Source: Bombus terrestris | Taxonomy: Eukaryota; Arthropoda; Insecta; Hymenoptera; Apidae | Assembly: GCF_910591885.1 (NCBI RefSeq) | Contig: NC_063280.1 | Coordinates: forward strand, 1,054,001-1,118,000 | Direction: 5' to 3' | DNA: 64,000 nucleotides | Shown here: positions 1-12,859 of the stretch, one piece after another | Numbering within the stretch: the first letter of the stretch is position 1 | Layout: every line of letters starts with the position of its first letter | Notes under the pieces: model-generated | The model's input: only the letters and a program-made list of their open reading frames with translations | The model's database searches: none | What the model was told of the DNA's origin: nothing | Made by a program: the position numbers and the translations under genes

Positions 1-2400
1 AATGATTTATCTCGTAATGGAAATCACTTCGAATATGTAAAATACAGGTGTTAATCTTTTCTCTCACGTTAGAATAATTTTTCAGAGAAAGAAAGTTAGA
101 ATCGTCCTCCGTCTATCTATCGACATAAGCTTCCCTCCTTCGAATATTGCAAAAATGTCCAGTATCCCGCTGACGCGACTTCTGCTTTTTCGCATTGTCG
201 GTCTAGTTGGGCACCGAATGTTTACAGTGTACACTTTGAGCAGCAAGCTTGCCGATGTGATGGCCGACACACGACCTTCGCCATTTTCGCCCGTTTACTA
301 TGGAATGCAATTTCGTGCCGCGCCACCGGAACAACCTGCACGACAGATTACCGCTTTGTTTGCCAGTCCTGGTACTTCGAAACGCAATAAAGATCTTCGC
401 CACTGTCGCGACGCCGGAATGTATGCATCGTGGATGCCGATGTATCGCAAATCGGGAAACGATAGCGTTTAATTCTCTCGAAACACTGTGCACGGCCGAT
501 CTATCTCTATTTTTTCTCTCTACTCCCGACAGACTGGCGTTTTAATTAAACTTCCCTGAAGAAATCCCGCGGTGACGTTATGCGTCGAATCCCATGTGAT
601 TTGTGGAGGGTTGATATAATTTGAAAATTTAGGTACTTTAAAAAAAAAACAAGGGAGAATATCGAATTTTTTAATTAGATCGCGGATGTTTATGCGCATT
701 CATAATTTTATGAATACTACTGAAGAGATGGAACAAAAATGGAAATTCGTTTCATGTTTCAAATATCGCAAGTATCTACTTTATTTGAGATATTCTATAC
801 ATTTGTGCACTTATATTTATAATTTAATAACACTGAAATATATGTATATTAATTTGCAGCTGCGAAATGGTATTCATACAAAATCTCTTCTACGAATACG
901 CGTGCATATTCTGCCCTCCTTAATTAAAATGTTCTATTTACCGTTTCGAAAAATCCGGAAGAACTAAAATTTCATTATTTTTTGTGCTGTTTATATCTTC
1001 CTTCGTTTAATTTAAAATATTTATCCACTATTTCGTAACAACATGTATATAATATAACTTTACTTGCAGATAGAATATTTTAATCGAGGACGGCAGCATT
1101 AATTGTCTAATGTATGAATAAGCAGAAACTAATCTTCTGTAGAAATTATTCAAAAGTTCGCGGAAGTTGTCAATGTTTCAGTTTTAATTACGTTTGAATT
1201 TGAAAATCGAAAAGGCGCATGGAGTAATAGATTATCGGGTGCGGCAAACACGCGGAAAATCTCGCAACAGCTACACGGCGGAAATAATGGAAAAATTGTT
1301 GGGCTGTGGAACAGCGATGGGCATACTCGCTGACGAGACATACATACGGTCGTTACAATTATCGGTAAAAACAACGAGGGAACACGGAGATGGCGTGGCA
1401 AGTCGTTAACCGGCACGAGAAACGAAATTGAATTCGAATTGATTTTGGCTGGGCAGCAAAATTAAAAAACGAAATCGATTTGTCTTCAATTAGCAATGCC
1501 CGCTGGAGCGCGGTAACGAACGTACTAGCTCCAACATGAATTTGTTGTTAACGGATACGCGGTTCTGTCAAGCGGAAAAATTCACATTCCTCCTTTTGTG
1601 AAAATGTTTGATGTGATTGTCAATAACTTCCATCCTAGAAACCTACGCAAGTTCGGTCTCTTTGTTACAAATTTCTATCCCATATTTCCACCAGTCTTTG
1701 ATGTTTTTCAATCGATTTTAATAGAAAATTTTAAAATACTTTCCCATAGCGAGCATACAGCAATTCGGTTCGCGATCAACGATTCAATGCATACAAAGAA
1801 CCGAACCGCTTTGACAGCCTAAAAAATTGTTTGCTTTTGCAACTAGTATTGCAAATGTGACGTTGAAGTTTCAAATCAAACCGCGTAAATCACGGTGCGC
1901 TTTTAATCGCCTAAAAAGCACAGACACAAAAGGAATAATTGTCTCTCGACTACCAGTTGGTTCCAGGACGTAATTCCAGTTCAATCTCGGCAGCCAATCA
2001 AATACTCTCGCGACAAAAGGATACGGTGACCACGATGACCAGTATGGTGCATACAATCAGGATATGCATTTGCTATGTATGCAGTTTGCAACAATTTCAT
2101 GGCAGATTCACGTGTGTCCGTAACAACACAGACATTCAATGTAAATCGAGTTTGGTACGTACAAGGCTGACGTAAAGGGATGAAGATGAAGGGTCATCGT
2201 GCTCGATCAAATTTCCAAGCTGAATACTCAAAACTACGTATGTAACGCGAAGCACAAAGGTTCGTTATCAGGGAATATTACCTGCCAGCCTGAGATTGTT
2301 CCCTCCTGTATCCCAAGGGACAGAAGGCGAACAGAGAGGAGTTAATGCCGCGTCGACGTCTGTCAACCGTGTGAAACGCTAGATTTCGAAGCTCTCAGTC
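1..2400. other. Gene-sparse region at the left edge
   Basis: Apart from the 105-codon ORF at 155-472, the sequence is AT-rich. A GC-richer patch around 1200-1430 holds overlapping frames on both strands without clear start or splice signals. At about 2222-2391 a stop-free plus-strand stretch reads LPASLRLFPPVSQGTEGEQR near its end, without ATG. Nothing else is supported. Confidence 0.5.
155..472 (+). CDS. Short ATG-initiated ORF, 105 residues
   Basis: The ATG at 155 has an insect-like context (CAAAAATGTC). The frame starts MSSIPLTRLLLFRIVGLVGH, a hydrophobic and basic N-terminus that could be a weak signal or mitochondrial presequence. The rest is hydrophilic with no motif recognised. A minus-strand frame of similar length lies opposite. 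Probably a chance frame in a GC-richer patch, but the start context justifies listing it. Confidence 0.13.
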   Translation: MSSIPLTRLLLFRIVGLVGHRMFTVYTLSSKLADVMADTRPSPFSPVYYGMQFRAAPPEQPARQITALFASPGTSKRNKDLRHCRDAGMYASWMPMYRKSGNDSV

Positions 2401-2452
2401 TATCGTTGGTATGTACTATGTGATACCTATCGTTAGTACTATGTGATAGCTA
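2401..2452 (+). repeat. Short tandem duplication, ~25-bp unit
   Basis: Two adjacent near-copies containing ATCGTT(G/A)G, then TACTATGTGATA(C/G)CT. The second copy is about two bases shorter. It follows a 61-codon stop-free stretch ending at 2391. Confidence 0.8.
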
Positions 2453-5400
2453 ACGTTGCAATACAAAAGTGATCATTGCCCGAGAGCTAACTGTTTTATT
2501 GACATCCTTTCAATATACTGTAATTTCAAAGCATCAAACTTTCGAATTTTCAATCTTTCAAACTTTTAACCTTTTAAACTTTTAAATTTACAAATCTTTT
2601 TAAACTAAGCTCTTCAAAATCTCATTTAGGCTATAGAATAGTATATATTTTATAAGAAGAACTCTAAGCGAAGCATTAAATAATGGAAAATCGCAGTGAC
2701 GTATCACACTTAGGACATCGACACTTTAATCATGTATTTCGCTTTGTATGGTAAATTGTTCACTTATGAGAAGTATCCTTTCTTTCGACTGTCATACGTG
2801 AAATTAGCAAGTACTGAAAAATTTCTCTATAGTCGTCATTTACAACCTGATAGATAATTGAAGTTATATAGCTACATATTTTTAAAAGTATCACTTACTC
2901 CAAGATGCAAAAGTTTTATAATATCATGAAAGTTTACGGAAGAAATGTAGTAACCACTACGATGAAAAGCCACGTGACGGTAGAAAGTATTTAAACAAAC
3001 GAGACCAAGACATAGCGCGTATTTGACGTTTGTGCCTCTTCTCTGTGCAAATAACTTTTGTTCTCCTCTGACCTTGGATTATTTGATGTTACCGTATGTA
3101 TACTCCTTGAATTCATCTTTATTTACACAAGAATATAAAGTAACCTTGAAGTAAGCTCCAAGAAAGAAAAGTCATATTTCTCTTTTTATTTCAGTTGATG
3201 AAATAAAAATACCTTAAATGCCGTAAAGAGTTGGAATGGGTCTCACGAAATTAAATATAAGCTTCCTTTGACAATATATGTATATCGTAAGTTAGTTTCC
3301 GCGGTTTACCGCGATAGAACGATACGAGTGTCATTCAGTAACGTTTCCCATGATTTCACTAGTCGTATACAAACTTTGAACAAGCAGAAGTGGAAGTTGT
3401 AGAAGCGAACAGCAAGCTCATGAATAACTGTGCCTCGATGGCAACCCCGAGTGTTAGAGGAAGTCGTAGAAACCAGGAGTTACATTTATCACATTCAGCA
3501 ACGTACTCAACGGTGCAACGGCGAATGGGCATTTCGTCGATAACGACGCTCTTTTCCACGTCACTTCTCGTCAGACGGTTTACAGAAATTGTGGAAGGTT
3601 TCTCTATTAAAACATTAGGTTTCGATACGACTAATGGCCAATTTCTGTTTCTACTAAAACGCTTTCTCGTCGTTTCACCGTTTATATAATTCAGCACTTT
3701 CATCTTGACGCAAGACGAATAGAAGCATGTACAATTAATAATTAAACAGCTCAATCGCGAGTTGACGTATAAGCTTTTGTGGAGTTTTACTTTTTAGTGC
3801 GATAACGGTGGCTATTTCGTGGAAAACATAATTATCGCGCGTCATTGTTCTTTCATTTTCTACGAAACTCTTTCGTACGAAATGGCAAGTTTATTCCAGC
3901 AACGAACGCGTTAAAATTCCAACCATCAAGAAACTATTGATTGTAAAAGTTTCTTATGCAATGTTGATGCAGGAAAGTCGAAAGGGCCAACGTTAATATC
4001 GAGTATCCGTTGTTCCTTTCCTTTTGAAAGTAGTTTCCATAAACGTGACGTGCTGGAGAACTTTTCCACCGGGCAAACAAGTTTTCCTTCTCTTGTTTTT
4101 TCTTCGAGTCGACGTTGCTTATTTGACGCTGTTTCGCGTTATATACTTTCCTTGGCATACGCGGTATTAACATAAATAGTCGTTTCACGAAATCCCGTCG
4201 AGCTTGAAAGCTTCGTCGGAGAAAAAGGGAAACATTCCACGCGTTACCAACCAACTCGGGGATCCATGCTTAATGTTACTTATGCTCGACATATTATCAA
4301 GAAAACAGACGCGAAACTTCAATCGACGTTCAAGTTAAACTCCACGAAATTGTCGTCGAACTTGTAGTCTACAAAAATAAAGGAACGTTCCTGGGCGATA
4401 CACACAATATCTACATATATTCACGATTTTCATTTGCATCTATATTCTCTATTTCGTTCAGCATAGCATTTTTCGATAATTGTATCTCAATTATGTATTT
4501 TTTCTAACCACATCCTTCCCGATATCGAAATAATACAGCTATGTTGTTAATTTCTGAGGTCGACTAACAATTTCGATAGTTTCACTTTAAACAAGTAATG
4601 ATCGAGTTGACTGGATTTTCCTCGAATGAACTTCGAATCGTACCACGTATTTCGAGGGTCCAACAGATGGGGTTGCATCGATGAAAGCTGTTCATTGCCA
4701 ACAGGACAGACATTGATACTCTCTTAGACATTGTCAGGAATCCCCGAGAGACGCGAATTCTCCGATGATGCCTCGACTTGTTCAAATGGAAACTCGTCTT
4801 CGAAACTTGCACCATATTCCCTTGCTGTATCGCTGCCTGCAGTTGAATGCGGATTTGCTGTAAATTCGTGATCTAACACAATGCATCTGACACACGTAAA
4901 ATCACACGATCCTAGATTTCGTAGCTTCATTGCGAATTTCGTTATAGAGAAGCAATATTTCCGCCCCAATTAATTTCATCCGAACGAGAGCAAAAGTAGG
5001 ATTTAATTGTGATAAGTACAAAGGTTGAACAAAATTCCGGTTGCTCTTGTTAAAATCAATAGAATAAACAGAGAAAACCCATTTCTATATAGAGGTCCAT
5101 TTCAATAATATAGAGATGAATGTATTTCAAAAAGTATATCAAGCAGGAAAAGCTTTATCAGTGAAATATCCTTGATACATTCACTTTTTCATTCTCTCTT
5201 AGAATTTGACCAACTCTGTTAGCTCTTGTATATATACAAAACTTGATATTTACTTGGAGTTAATTAATTAGTATGTAAATGCTATAATAAATGCAATACT
5301 TTTTGTAGACACTATAATTTTACACCCGATCCCAAATATTAATTCTTTCGTTTCGCGTATAAATTTCGAAACAACCAAGGCAAGCGAAACGAGAAGCTTT

Positions 5401-6599
5401 ATTTGACACGATATAGCTTCTTATCGAAATAAATTTCTAAAGCGGTAATCTCCGATGCATTGATCAATCGGGTAACCGACTAATGTCCCTTTCTCCTGAC
5501 GATGACTAGCGCCATATAGCCGTTTCCATGGAAATGTGCGTGCAAAATTTGTATCTCCGGCGAAGCCCAGACTGCTGGAAATTCGAGGAAAGCTCTCGTT
5601 GAATTATGAGCCACTAAAGAGGCTCTGCATGAGTCGTTCCCACCCTCTATCCACCCTTTATCCACCCCCGGCCCTCTGGTTGCCCCGCGTTTCTTCTCTT
5701 TCTTTCTTCTTTCCTTGTTCTCATCCGCGGTCGGACGGCCATGTATTCCGGTTTGCAGGTGGAAAACGGAGAAACGAATTTCCTCAAGAAAACGCATGGC
5801 TCCACGTTAATGGATACATTCGTGATGCGTCGCCCGCGCCCCTTCGTCGCTCCGCTCGTGTGCTACGCGATATTTCGTATTTTACTTTAATTCCGGCCAG
5901 GTTTACCGCCGCGCGGATAAAGAGGCCACCAATAGTCGCTCCGCTGACTATCTTCTTCTTTACCTTTCGTGCTTCTATTTCTGAGAACGCGAGTACTTGT
6001 CTCGTATCGTCTATCACGTCACCCTTCGCGAAACGCTAATAGTTCGTGTCCAAAAGCATTTTCCATGGTTTCTCTTGAGTAATAGGGAAAGTCTGGTGGG
6101 ACAATATCGTTTAGGGAACATCGTTTAACAATGGAATGTTGCGTACCTAAATTGAAAGCATTATATCTAACTCTGATAATCTTTATTTTCTTCCACTAGA
6201 TTTCGATATTTTTCATCAAAATATTTATCAATCAAATCATACAATTCTCATGTCAAATTAAATCACTAAGTTATAGATCTTGTAACTTAAATTCTTTTTA
6301 GAGAAAGGTATTTGCAAATTGGGTCGATATAATGAACAATGTATTTTCTACTTGAACTTAATAGTTTTTATGTTGAATACTCCAGGATGTTCTATAACAT
6401 TATTAGAATAATAACTTCGTGAAACGTTATTATCTAAAAAATCAAGAGGTTTAATAAGAATCAGCTTTACCATAAGTCTTTCAATTATAAATTTAATGAC
6501 GATTTATGTTCTTTCTAAGAGACGATTACTCCAATTAGACTCCTCAGCTTATATGAATATTCTATCGTATTATATGGTACCTTGATTGCTCTGAACATC
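2453..6599. other. Intergenic or intronic stretch
   Basis: 2530-2620 is a run of CAAACTTT/TTTCAA-like words, a decayed simple repeat. 3390-3760 holds the minus-strand 114-codon ORF. A GC-rich island lies at 5500-6030 with a 167-codon plus frame that lacks an ATG start and is interrupted by C/T-rich simple sequence (5640-5720). 6030-6600 is AT-rich with nothing recognisable. Confidence 0.5.
3359..3703 (-). CDS. Short ATG-initiated ORF, 114 residues
   Basis: The ATG at 3703 starts MKVLNYINGETTRKRFSRNR and the frame continues through a cysteine pair (ECDKC) to a hydrophobic C-terminal segment (LTLGVAIEAQLFMSLLFA). A C-terminal membrane segment is possible. The plus strand is open for 99 codons in the same place. 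No homologue recognised. Confidence 0.12.
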   Translation of the reverse strand: MKVLNYINGETTRKRFSRNRNWPLVVSKPNVLIEKPSTISVNRLTRSDVEKSVVIDEMPIRRCTVEYVAECDKCNSWFLRLPLTLGVAIEAQLFMSLLFASTTSTSACSKFVYD

Positions 6600-6638
6600 G
6601 ATTCGCGTATCAAAGTAATTCGCGTATCAAGGTACTTA
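6600..6638 (+). repeat. Short tandem repeat of ATTCGCGTATCAA
   Basis: Two near-identical units of about 17 bp (ATTCGCGTATCAAAGTA and ATTCGCGTATCAAGGTA) lie side by side. No coding context. Confidence 0.85.
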
Positions 6639-6639
6639 G

Positions 6640-9600
6640 TCAAACGACTGTGTTTGACATATGCGGTTCCCGATCATTAATAACGTTATTGCCATGCAGG
6701 TTCAATTCAAAATCGTAGCACGATAGCTCAGCCACCACCACGTTTAGGATGTCCGTTTACACTCGCGGACAAAACTACTAGCTAGCACAGAACTTTGATC
6801 GCAGAGCGGGATGAGTGATATTGATGACAGTGGGACGTGTTTCATGAACACGACACGCAACGAAATCGCGCTGTTGTTCAACGCCGGTTGTTCGCGGTCT
6901 TTTCTTCTGCAGCACGTTTTTATTTTAACGTTTATTCAAGAGCATCAAGAGACAACGCACAATTTCTCGCGCGGTATCGATGCCTGTTTATGAGGTTAGC
7001 GACACTGAGCAAGTCTGAAAAAAGACACTGTAACCTAGTTCGATGAAACTGCCATTATCCTGGAATGGATGCATTTTATGGCAAATTTTGCGATGTTGAA
7101 GATGGAGGGTAGATCGTGTAGATAAAAACTCTGGAAAACATCTAAAATATAAAATATTGAAGTATTGTAAAACTTCTAGGAATCTTTTATAAATATAACA
7201 TGTGCTTCGTACGAAAGATTTTGAAATCTCATTAGCACTGCAATCGGGCTTGTCTATCGTGATTGTATTGGCAAAGTATGAAACCAACTTGAAAATATCC
7301 AAAAAAATTAGAAGATATGTATTACAGATATATATTTTCCAGAGTTTTAAAGAATAATTAAACAGTCAATTATGCATTATATTAATAAGCCACCAATATT
7401 TAGTGGAATCACCTTTATCAGTGATTATATGTTTAAGATGACTATTAATGTTGTATACTGATTCTTTACTGAATATATGTTTGCAACAAATGTCTTGTAA
7501 TTTCTAAGTACATTTTCAGATTGACTTCTTTATCGATATCTTTTGTATTAGGTATTAGCCATTGTATATGGAAACGTGTACGTTGTTTAAAAGACATACT
7601 ATATTTCAAAGGGTGAGAATTGGGTAGCATTTTATTATTCATATTATAGTTTCAAATACCGTTATTAAAAATGTACAAGGCACGCTTCGGATGAAAGCTC
7701 GTTTTTTGTTATGAGAAAACTTGTAAAACTGCTTAATCTATGTATAGAACTATACGAAGTTACAAAAGATGCGGCTGTTTATGACGAATCTAATGATTGA
7801 CATTAAACTCAAAATCAAATGACAAACAAACGTTGCGAAAGTAAAATGATTCAAGAGCTTCGACGGAAAGCTGCTTATCATTTTAGTGTTAATTGAGAGT
7901 CTATGCGTTCTGCGTATTCGATTTATCGACATATTGAAAATTCCCTATATACGATTACGCCTTACGTGTATGCCGACTATTTGCACCTGCATTACCTGCA
8001 TTTCCATTCAGTTTGAAACTTGTCCATTAATGGTATGCTTATGAACTTCCGTACGTTTAATCTTGTTAGTATTACAACTATTTATAATACTTAATGAAAT
8101 ATATCCTGTTTAGTTTAAAATATATTTAAACTAACAAGAAAAATTCTGGAAACATTAGTAATTCCTTGATTTCACTTACATAACTTCATATTTCGTACTG
8201 GCTGTAAACTTCATAGAAGTTTCACTGCCAGACTTATTAAAAGAGATTTTATGCCTTTCACTATCTCTACCCAGGATTCCTAGCGTGTCAACGTTGAAGT
8301 AGTCTGCTTATTCTCGCAAAATTTCCAGAACAAATCGCCCTCAACGTTGGGAAACGCATTCCATAATTTCGTATCCAGCCAGATGCCTCGCGGATAGGTC
8401 CATTTGCTCGTAAAGCCGCTCAAATTGGTACACGCACGCGCACCCACCGCGTCTTATTTACGTGGCTCAAAGCTAACAACTTTTCGTAACGTTACGGAAC
8501 ATTAGGGGCACGTACGTTCGCAAAATACGAGCGTAGAATTCCATTAATTCCCGTTCGCACGGCAGTCGCCCCATACACAGGACGGCTTGTCTCTTAAACT
8601 GGTGCTAAAAACGCTCCTTTGAATTTCAACTCGCCACGTTCTCGTTGAAACTTTCAACGCATTTCGTAGTATGCAGCGAAACGTGGAACTTTGAAATTTA
8701 ATTTCTTGCAACCAAGTTGATCTCACGACGCGACGAAACGAAACGTAAAAGTAAATTTAACTTTTATCTTTGTATTTATAAATTGTCCTCCTTTTTAAAA
8801 TTTCGACACGAGTATGTTTATTATTGGTAATAGTTTGTAATTGAAAACAGTCGATATTTTAATATCCCTTTTGTCTCATCAACAGGTAATCTTTATGGAG
8901 AAAGAAAAACGCATGGATCAAAGGCGGACACACGAATACAACGTATACAACGTATACATATCAGTCGCTCTGATGGCTTCTGATGCAGATGACGTGCAGA
9001 TTAGTGGTTGCATCAGAGGGTTCTTGCTTTGAGACATCCAGTTAAAGTGCTTCTCCTCTGCCCGATGCATTTCCGGATAATTTAGATCGTGCAATGCTCC
9101 CTCTGTCATGTGCTTACCGCTACACATATATCTGCATATGTAAGGGTAAGCTCGTTCATCAAGTCGTTGACGTATGATAAAATTGTTTACCGTCGTTGTC
9201 TTTTAAATTCATTTTGGTATACCGTTAGACGTAAGTACAATTAGGAATATGTTTTAGAAATTAAACGTATGAGATTTTCATTAATTCTTTCCTTTATGAT
9301 TTTTTAAACCGTGATTAACGGAGTGTTAACTATTTATAGTTGTAACAACATATCAAATAGAAAATATAAAGATACTGTGTATAATTTATATTTCCCGATC
9401 CATGTTGAAAAACTAAAATGTTTAAACTAAAATTGAAATTATGCTCTGTTACAGATACTATCTATCTCATAGAATTTTATCGAGTAATAATATCACGATT
9501 GTGAGTGAATATGAAAAAGTTAGGCGTTAAATATGTAGAAAATTGGAAGTGATAATAGACAGTTATTCCGGTAAAAATTGAACATGAGCAGAGAATAAGT

Positions 9601-12600
9601 ATTTCTCAGCAAAAACTGGAATCCTCCTATTATTTGTTCAGATTTGTTTACTTGGAAGATACTTCACCATGCTACCGTTTCATTTCTGCGCACAGCTATA
9701 TTCCGTTCACTGTTGCAAACTCGTTGAATCATTTATTGCAAACGCAAACAAGCATGGAAAATTTTAAATAACTCTCAAGACGAACTCACGAGAACTTCAA
9801 TCGAAGCAGTTTTGTTTTCCTAGCCTCTATATGCATAGTATCACCCTTTATTCATATTTGTGCTAACTATAATTCAACTTTTATACGCTTTATTCTTAGT
9901 ACCCTATATAGTTCTCTGACTACGGCAATCACATATCAATCTGGAATCAACACTACTGTAGAGTGAAAAATAATTATATGATTTAATTAGAAGAGATTAC
10001 GAGTTCCGAAATTCGCTATGAAAGATATATATTAGACAACTATTTAACAGAAGAGATTGTAAGATTCGAATTTCCTTAAATTATTACGTTTACCAATTCG
10101 AATTCAGAGGGGACAAAATTCGGGATGCAAGTAACGAGTTTACCCAGAGCTTATCACGTTAATTGAACACTTTGGACTCTTCCGATTCGGGTACCATTTC
10201 GTTACTCCCCTGTCTCTCATTTTCTCTTATTCGCCCTCTTTGCCATCATTACTAATTGCCACCCTCAATTTCCGCTAATTACTTCTCACCAACTTACCAA
10301 GAACGATCATATCTCTTCTCGATTCTTTATCATTTTTGATATGGTTCCTTTCTGACGATCGTTAACGAACTAACATTCCATTGAAATTTGACGATTTGGC
10401 AAACAGCAAAATGCTTGATTGCTTGATTAAAAGATAAAGATTCTGCCACTTGTAAGAAACTTTGTAATCTAATTTCATTACTATACCCAGATGTTATTAA
10501 TAACAATTTTGGTTATTTTTCCTCTATACAGTTTACTGGCTGTAAGTTTCTTTCCTTACATCAATAATAATGAATGAGTCAATCTTTACTTCGATCTAAT
10601 TTAATCTTAGATGTATCTTTGCTGTATCTAAATCACGAATTATTTATCATATCGAAAGCTTTCAGCTTAATACTGAGAATTAATGCACGACGAAAACATC
10701 ATAAAAAACAAATCGTATCTTATAAAAAATCAATTCGATCACAATGTGCGAGCTCGTCTGCGGCAGAACCTTTCGAAGAATGAAAAAGGTTGAATGGAAT
10801 ATAGTGAGATTAGGACATCGACAAAAGGTGGCTAGTTTTACTGCCTGGGGGGAACCTCTTTCTCTGTTCGAAGAGCCATTGAGACGATAAAAACGGACTC
10901 GAAGACGATCAAAGGCAGCTCGTTAAATTAACAGCCTGTTTTCAGAAAAAAAATTCATTCGGACCGTTTCTGGCTAAATGCTCGAAGGCGAGTCCTTTCA
11001 CGAGGGTGGCTCGAATGTGGTGCATAAAAGAAGTTGCCCATTCGAAAATCGAGTCGGTATAAATAAAGCATGATCACAGTTGCAAAAATACTGCAACACA
11101 TCATATTACGTGGAATATTGTACCTTTGAGTTCCTTTATTTGCCAGAGTACTCCATTAAACAGCTCTTTGACAAGGATTCTTAGACTCCACCACGATCTA
11201 TTTTTCGCTCTTGTTTTATCTCTAGAATATATAAAACAAGTGATTTACGAAACTGTAACAGGCCCGTAGCAAACACCGAAGTAAATAAGGTGACTCAAAG
11301 GTAGATACTATGTCAACGAAATGAAAGTTAAAAGAGTTTCACTAGAAATTCGCCCGGTATAATACCACTCCAATCTTCAACATTTCCCTTTCTCCGTACA
11401 AAAGCAAACCACACTTCACGGTACAAAGGTCGGTTTTCCTCGTAAAAAAAACAGCTTGAATTTCCACGTGAAACATGGAAGCCACGCAGGAAAAGCTTCG
11501 ATTGTCCCGACGGGGGTACGGTACACCGCGACGGGCAAACAAATTTGTACACGGGTTCGCCGTTTAAATCGGAGGCGCGTTCATGCGTGAACCCACCCTC
11601 TTGAAAACGATTCGATGGCGCGGGCGAACACACGAGGGGGTTGAATGAGCCTGACGATCGAGGCCCGGCTGTTATCGATCAAACGATCGTTTCACGGATT
11701 CGAGAACGCAAGGAAAGCTCTCGGGACGATGTTCAGATGTTCTGTGTGTCGGACGCATTGCGGCATTTTCCGGCCAACGAAACGGGATTCGATTTGCGTT
11801 GAACATTCGTAGTTGACGAAAAAGAAGAAAAGAAGAGAAGAAACGAAAGAGGAATTTCTAGGTAGAAAATACGTATATCATATGGAGGGGTCGCATGTAC
11901 CTCTCGATCGTACTTATCCGTCGTACTTGTCCGTCGCCTTGACTTTTAACTCCACAGTTCCTCAATCGGGTCAAGAGCGATCCAATACTAGTTGAAACGA
12001 CTTCGAGATCGAATTAACGTAATTACGTGAGGAAAATCAGTGCCGTAGTATAAAAATAGCGTCGGACGTTGAATTAGTGACCTTCGTTTCTTTTTTATTG
12101 TTACAAGAAGCGAACTTCAGAGACTCTGGGTGTCGTTCAATTAATTGGCGAGTCTTAATATCGGCTGAGCTTTCGGAAGATAACGAGAATCCGTGTCGAA
12201 GTATTGTTCTAGGAAATGTAATTAATGAAACAAAGTGGATGGACACTGATCGTATATGTTGCACTTGAAATTTTTTCGTGCTTTGAATCGGGTTTAATTC
12301 TCGTGTTAGAAGACTCTTATATAATTCTTTTACGTGATTTGATACATTAGTGCAATTTCGCCGCTATTATGTAATACTTCATGTACTACAATCGCGTTGA
12401 AAGCTAATTTTTAGACGGCTACAAAATTGACTTTAATAGTGTTTCTATTAGTTTGTAAATAATCCATTATTAGTAAATTCTCTTAACTAAACTAAACTTC
12501 ATGCTTTGTATATCCTTCAACTTACCTCCTCGTTATCTATCCATAACTCTTCTTCAGTTCAAGTTTTATATTCACCCTTTACTATTTACACGGAAAATTT

Positions 12601-12780
12601 TATTCTCGACTGTTACCAAGGATTGTACCTGTGTCTTACACCACTCGAGATAATATTGTCACGAGTTGCGGAAATTGCAACCGAATAAGAATCTGCAGTG
12701 CGTAGACGTTTCTAACGGCTAGAAATGGTAAATCGCTGATTGAAGGGAGGTCGACATGAGTAGTACACTCGGCGACTTGG
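6640..12780. other. Intergenic or intronic stretch with GC-richer islands
   Basis: Islands at 6700-6990, 8280-8720 and 11340-11790 hold only short overlapping frames. A small perfect repeat (AACGTATAC twice, about 8940-8957) and the 8110 hairpin are present. TATAAATA at 11058-11065 is followed by ATCACAGT but spacing is wrong for a standard promoter. No exon is supported. Confidence 0.5.
8110..8134. repeat. Perfect 10-bp-arm AT hairpin
   Basis: TTAGTTTAAA and TTTAAACTAA are separated by ATATA. With one bulge the stem extends a few bases further on both sides. No gene nearby. Confidence 0.8.
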
Positions 12781-12782
12781 CA

Positions 12783-12859
12783 GCCCAGTCGGCCTCTTGT
12801 CCCTCAATCTTTTCCTCCTTTCCTTCCGACTTCTCTTTTTCCATCTTTCGTATTCGCAG
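12783..12859 (+). promoter_or_regulatory. Textbook polypyrimidine tract and splice acceptor
   Basis: From about 12800 the plus strand has a long C/T-rich run (CTTTTCCTCCTTTCCTTCC, then TCTTTTTCC) ending TATTCGCAG at 12859. After it one frame reads RDERQIHSPAVIARAIFESV then MVPDYL and stops, so any coding part would be a short terminal exon. A 59-codon ATG frame (MSSTLGDLAAQSASCPS...) also starts at 12757 and runs through the tract. The acceptor resemblance is clear; its use is not shown. Confidence 0.3.

Noticed and set aside
5536..6039. 167-codon plus-strand frame
   Set aside because: Starts at GTG, passes through C/T-rich simple sequence, and another open frame runs on the opposite strand. 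No domain seen.
6720..6790. Possible tRNA (TAGCTCAG-like box)
   Set aside because: No matching TTCGA-type B box at the right distance and no acceptor-stem pairing.
11058..11080. TATAAATA with ATCACAGT as a promoter
   Set aside because: The initiator-like sequence is too close to the TATA box, and no coding exon follows.
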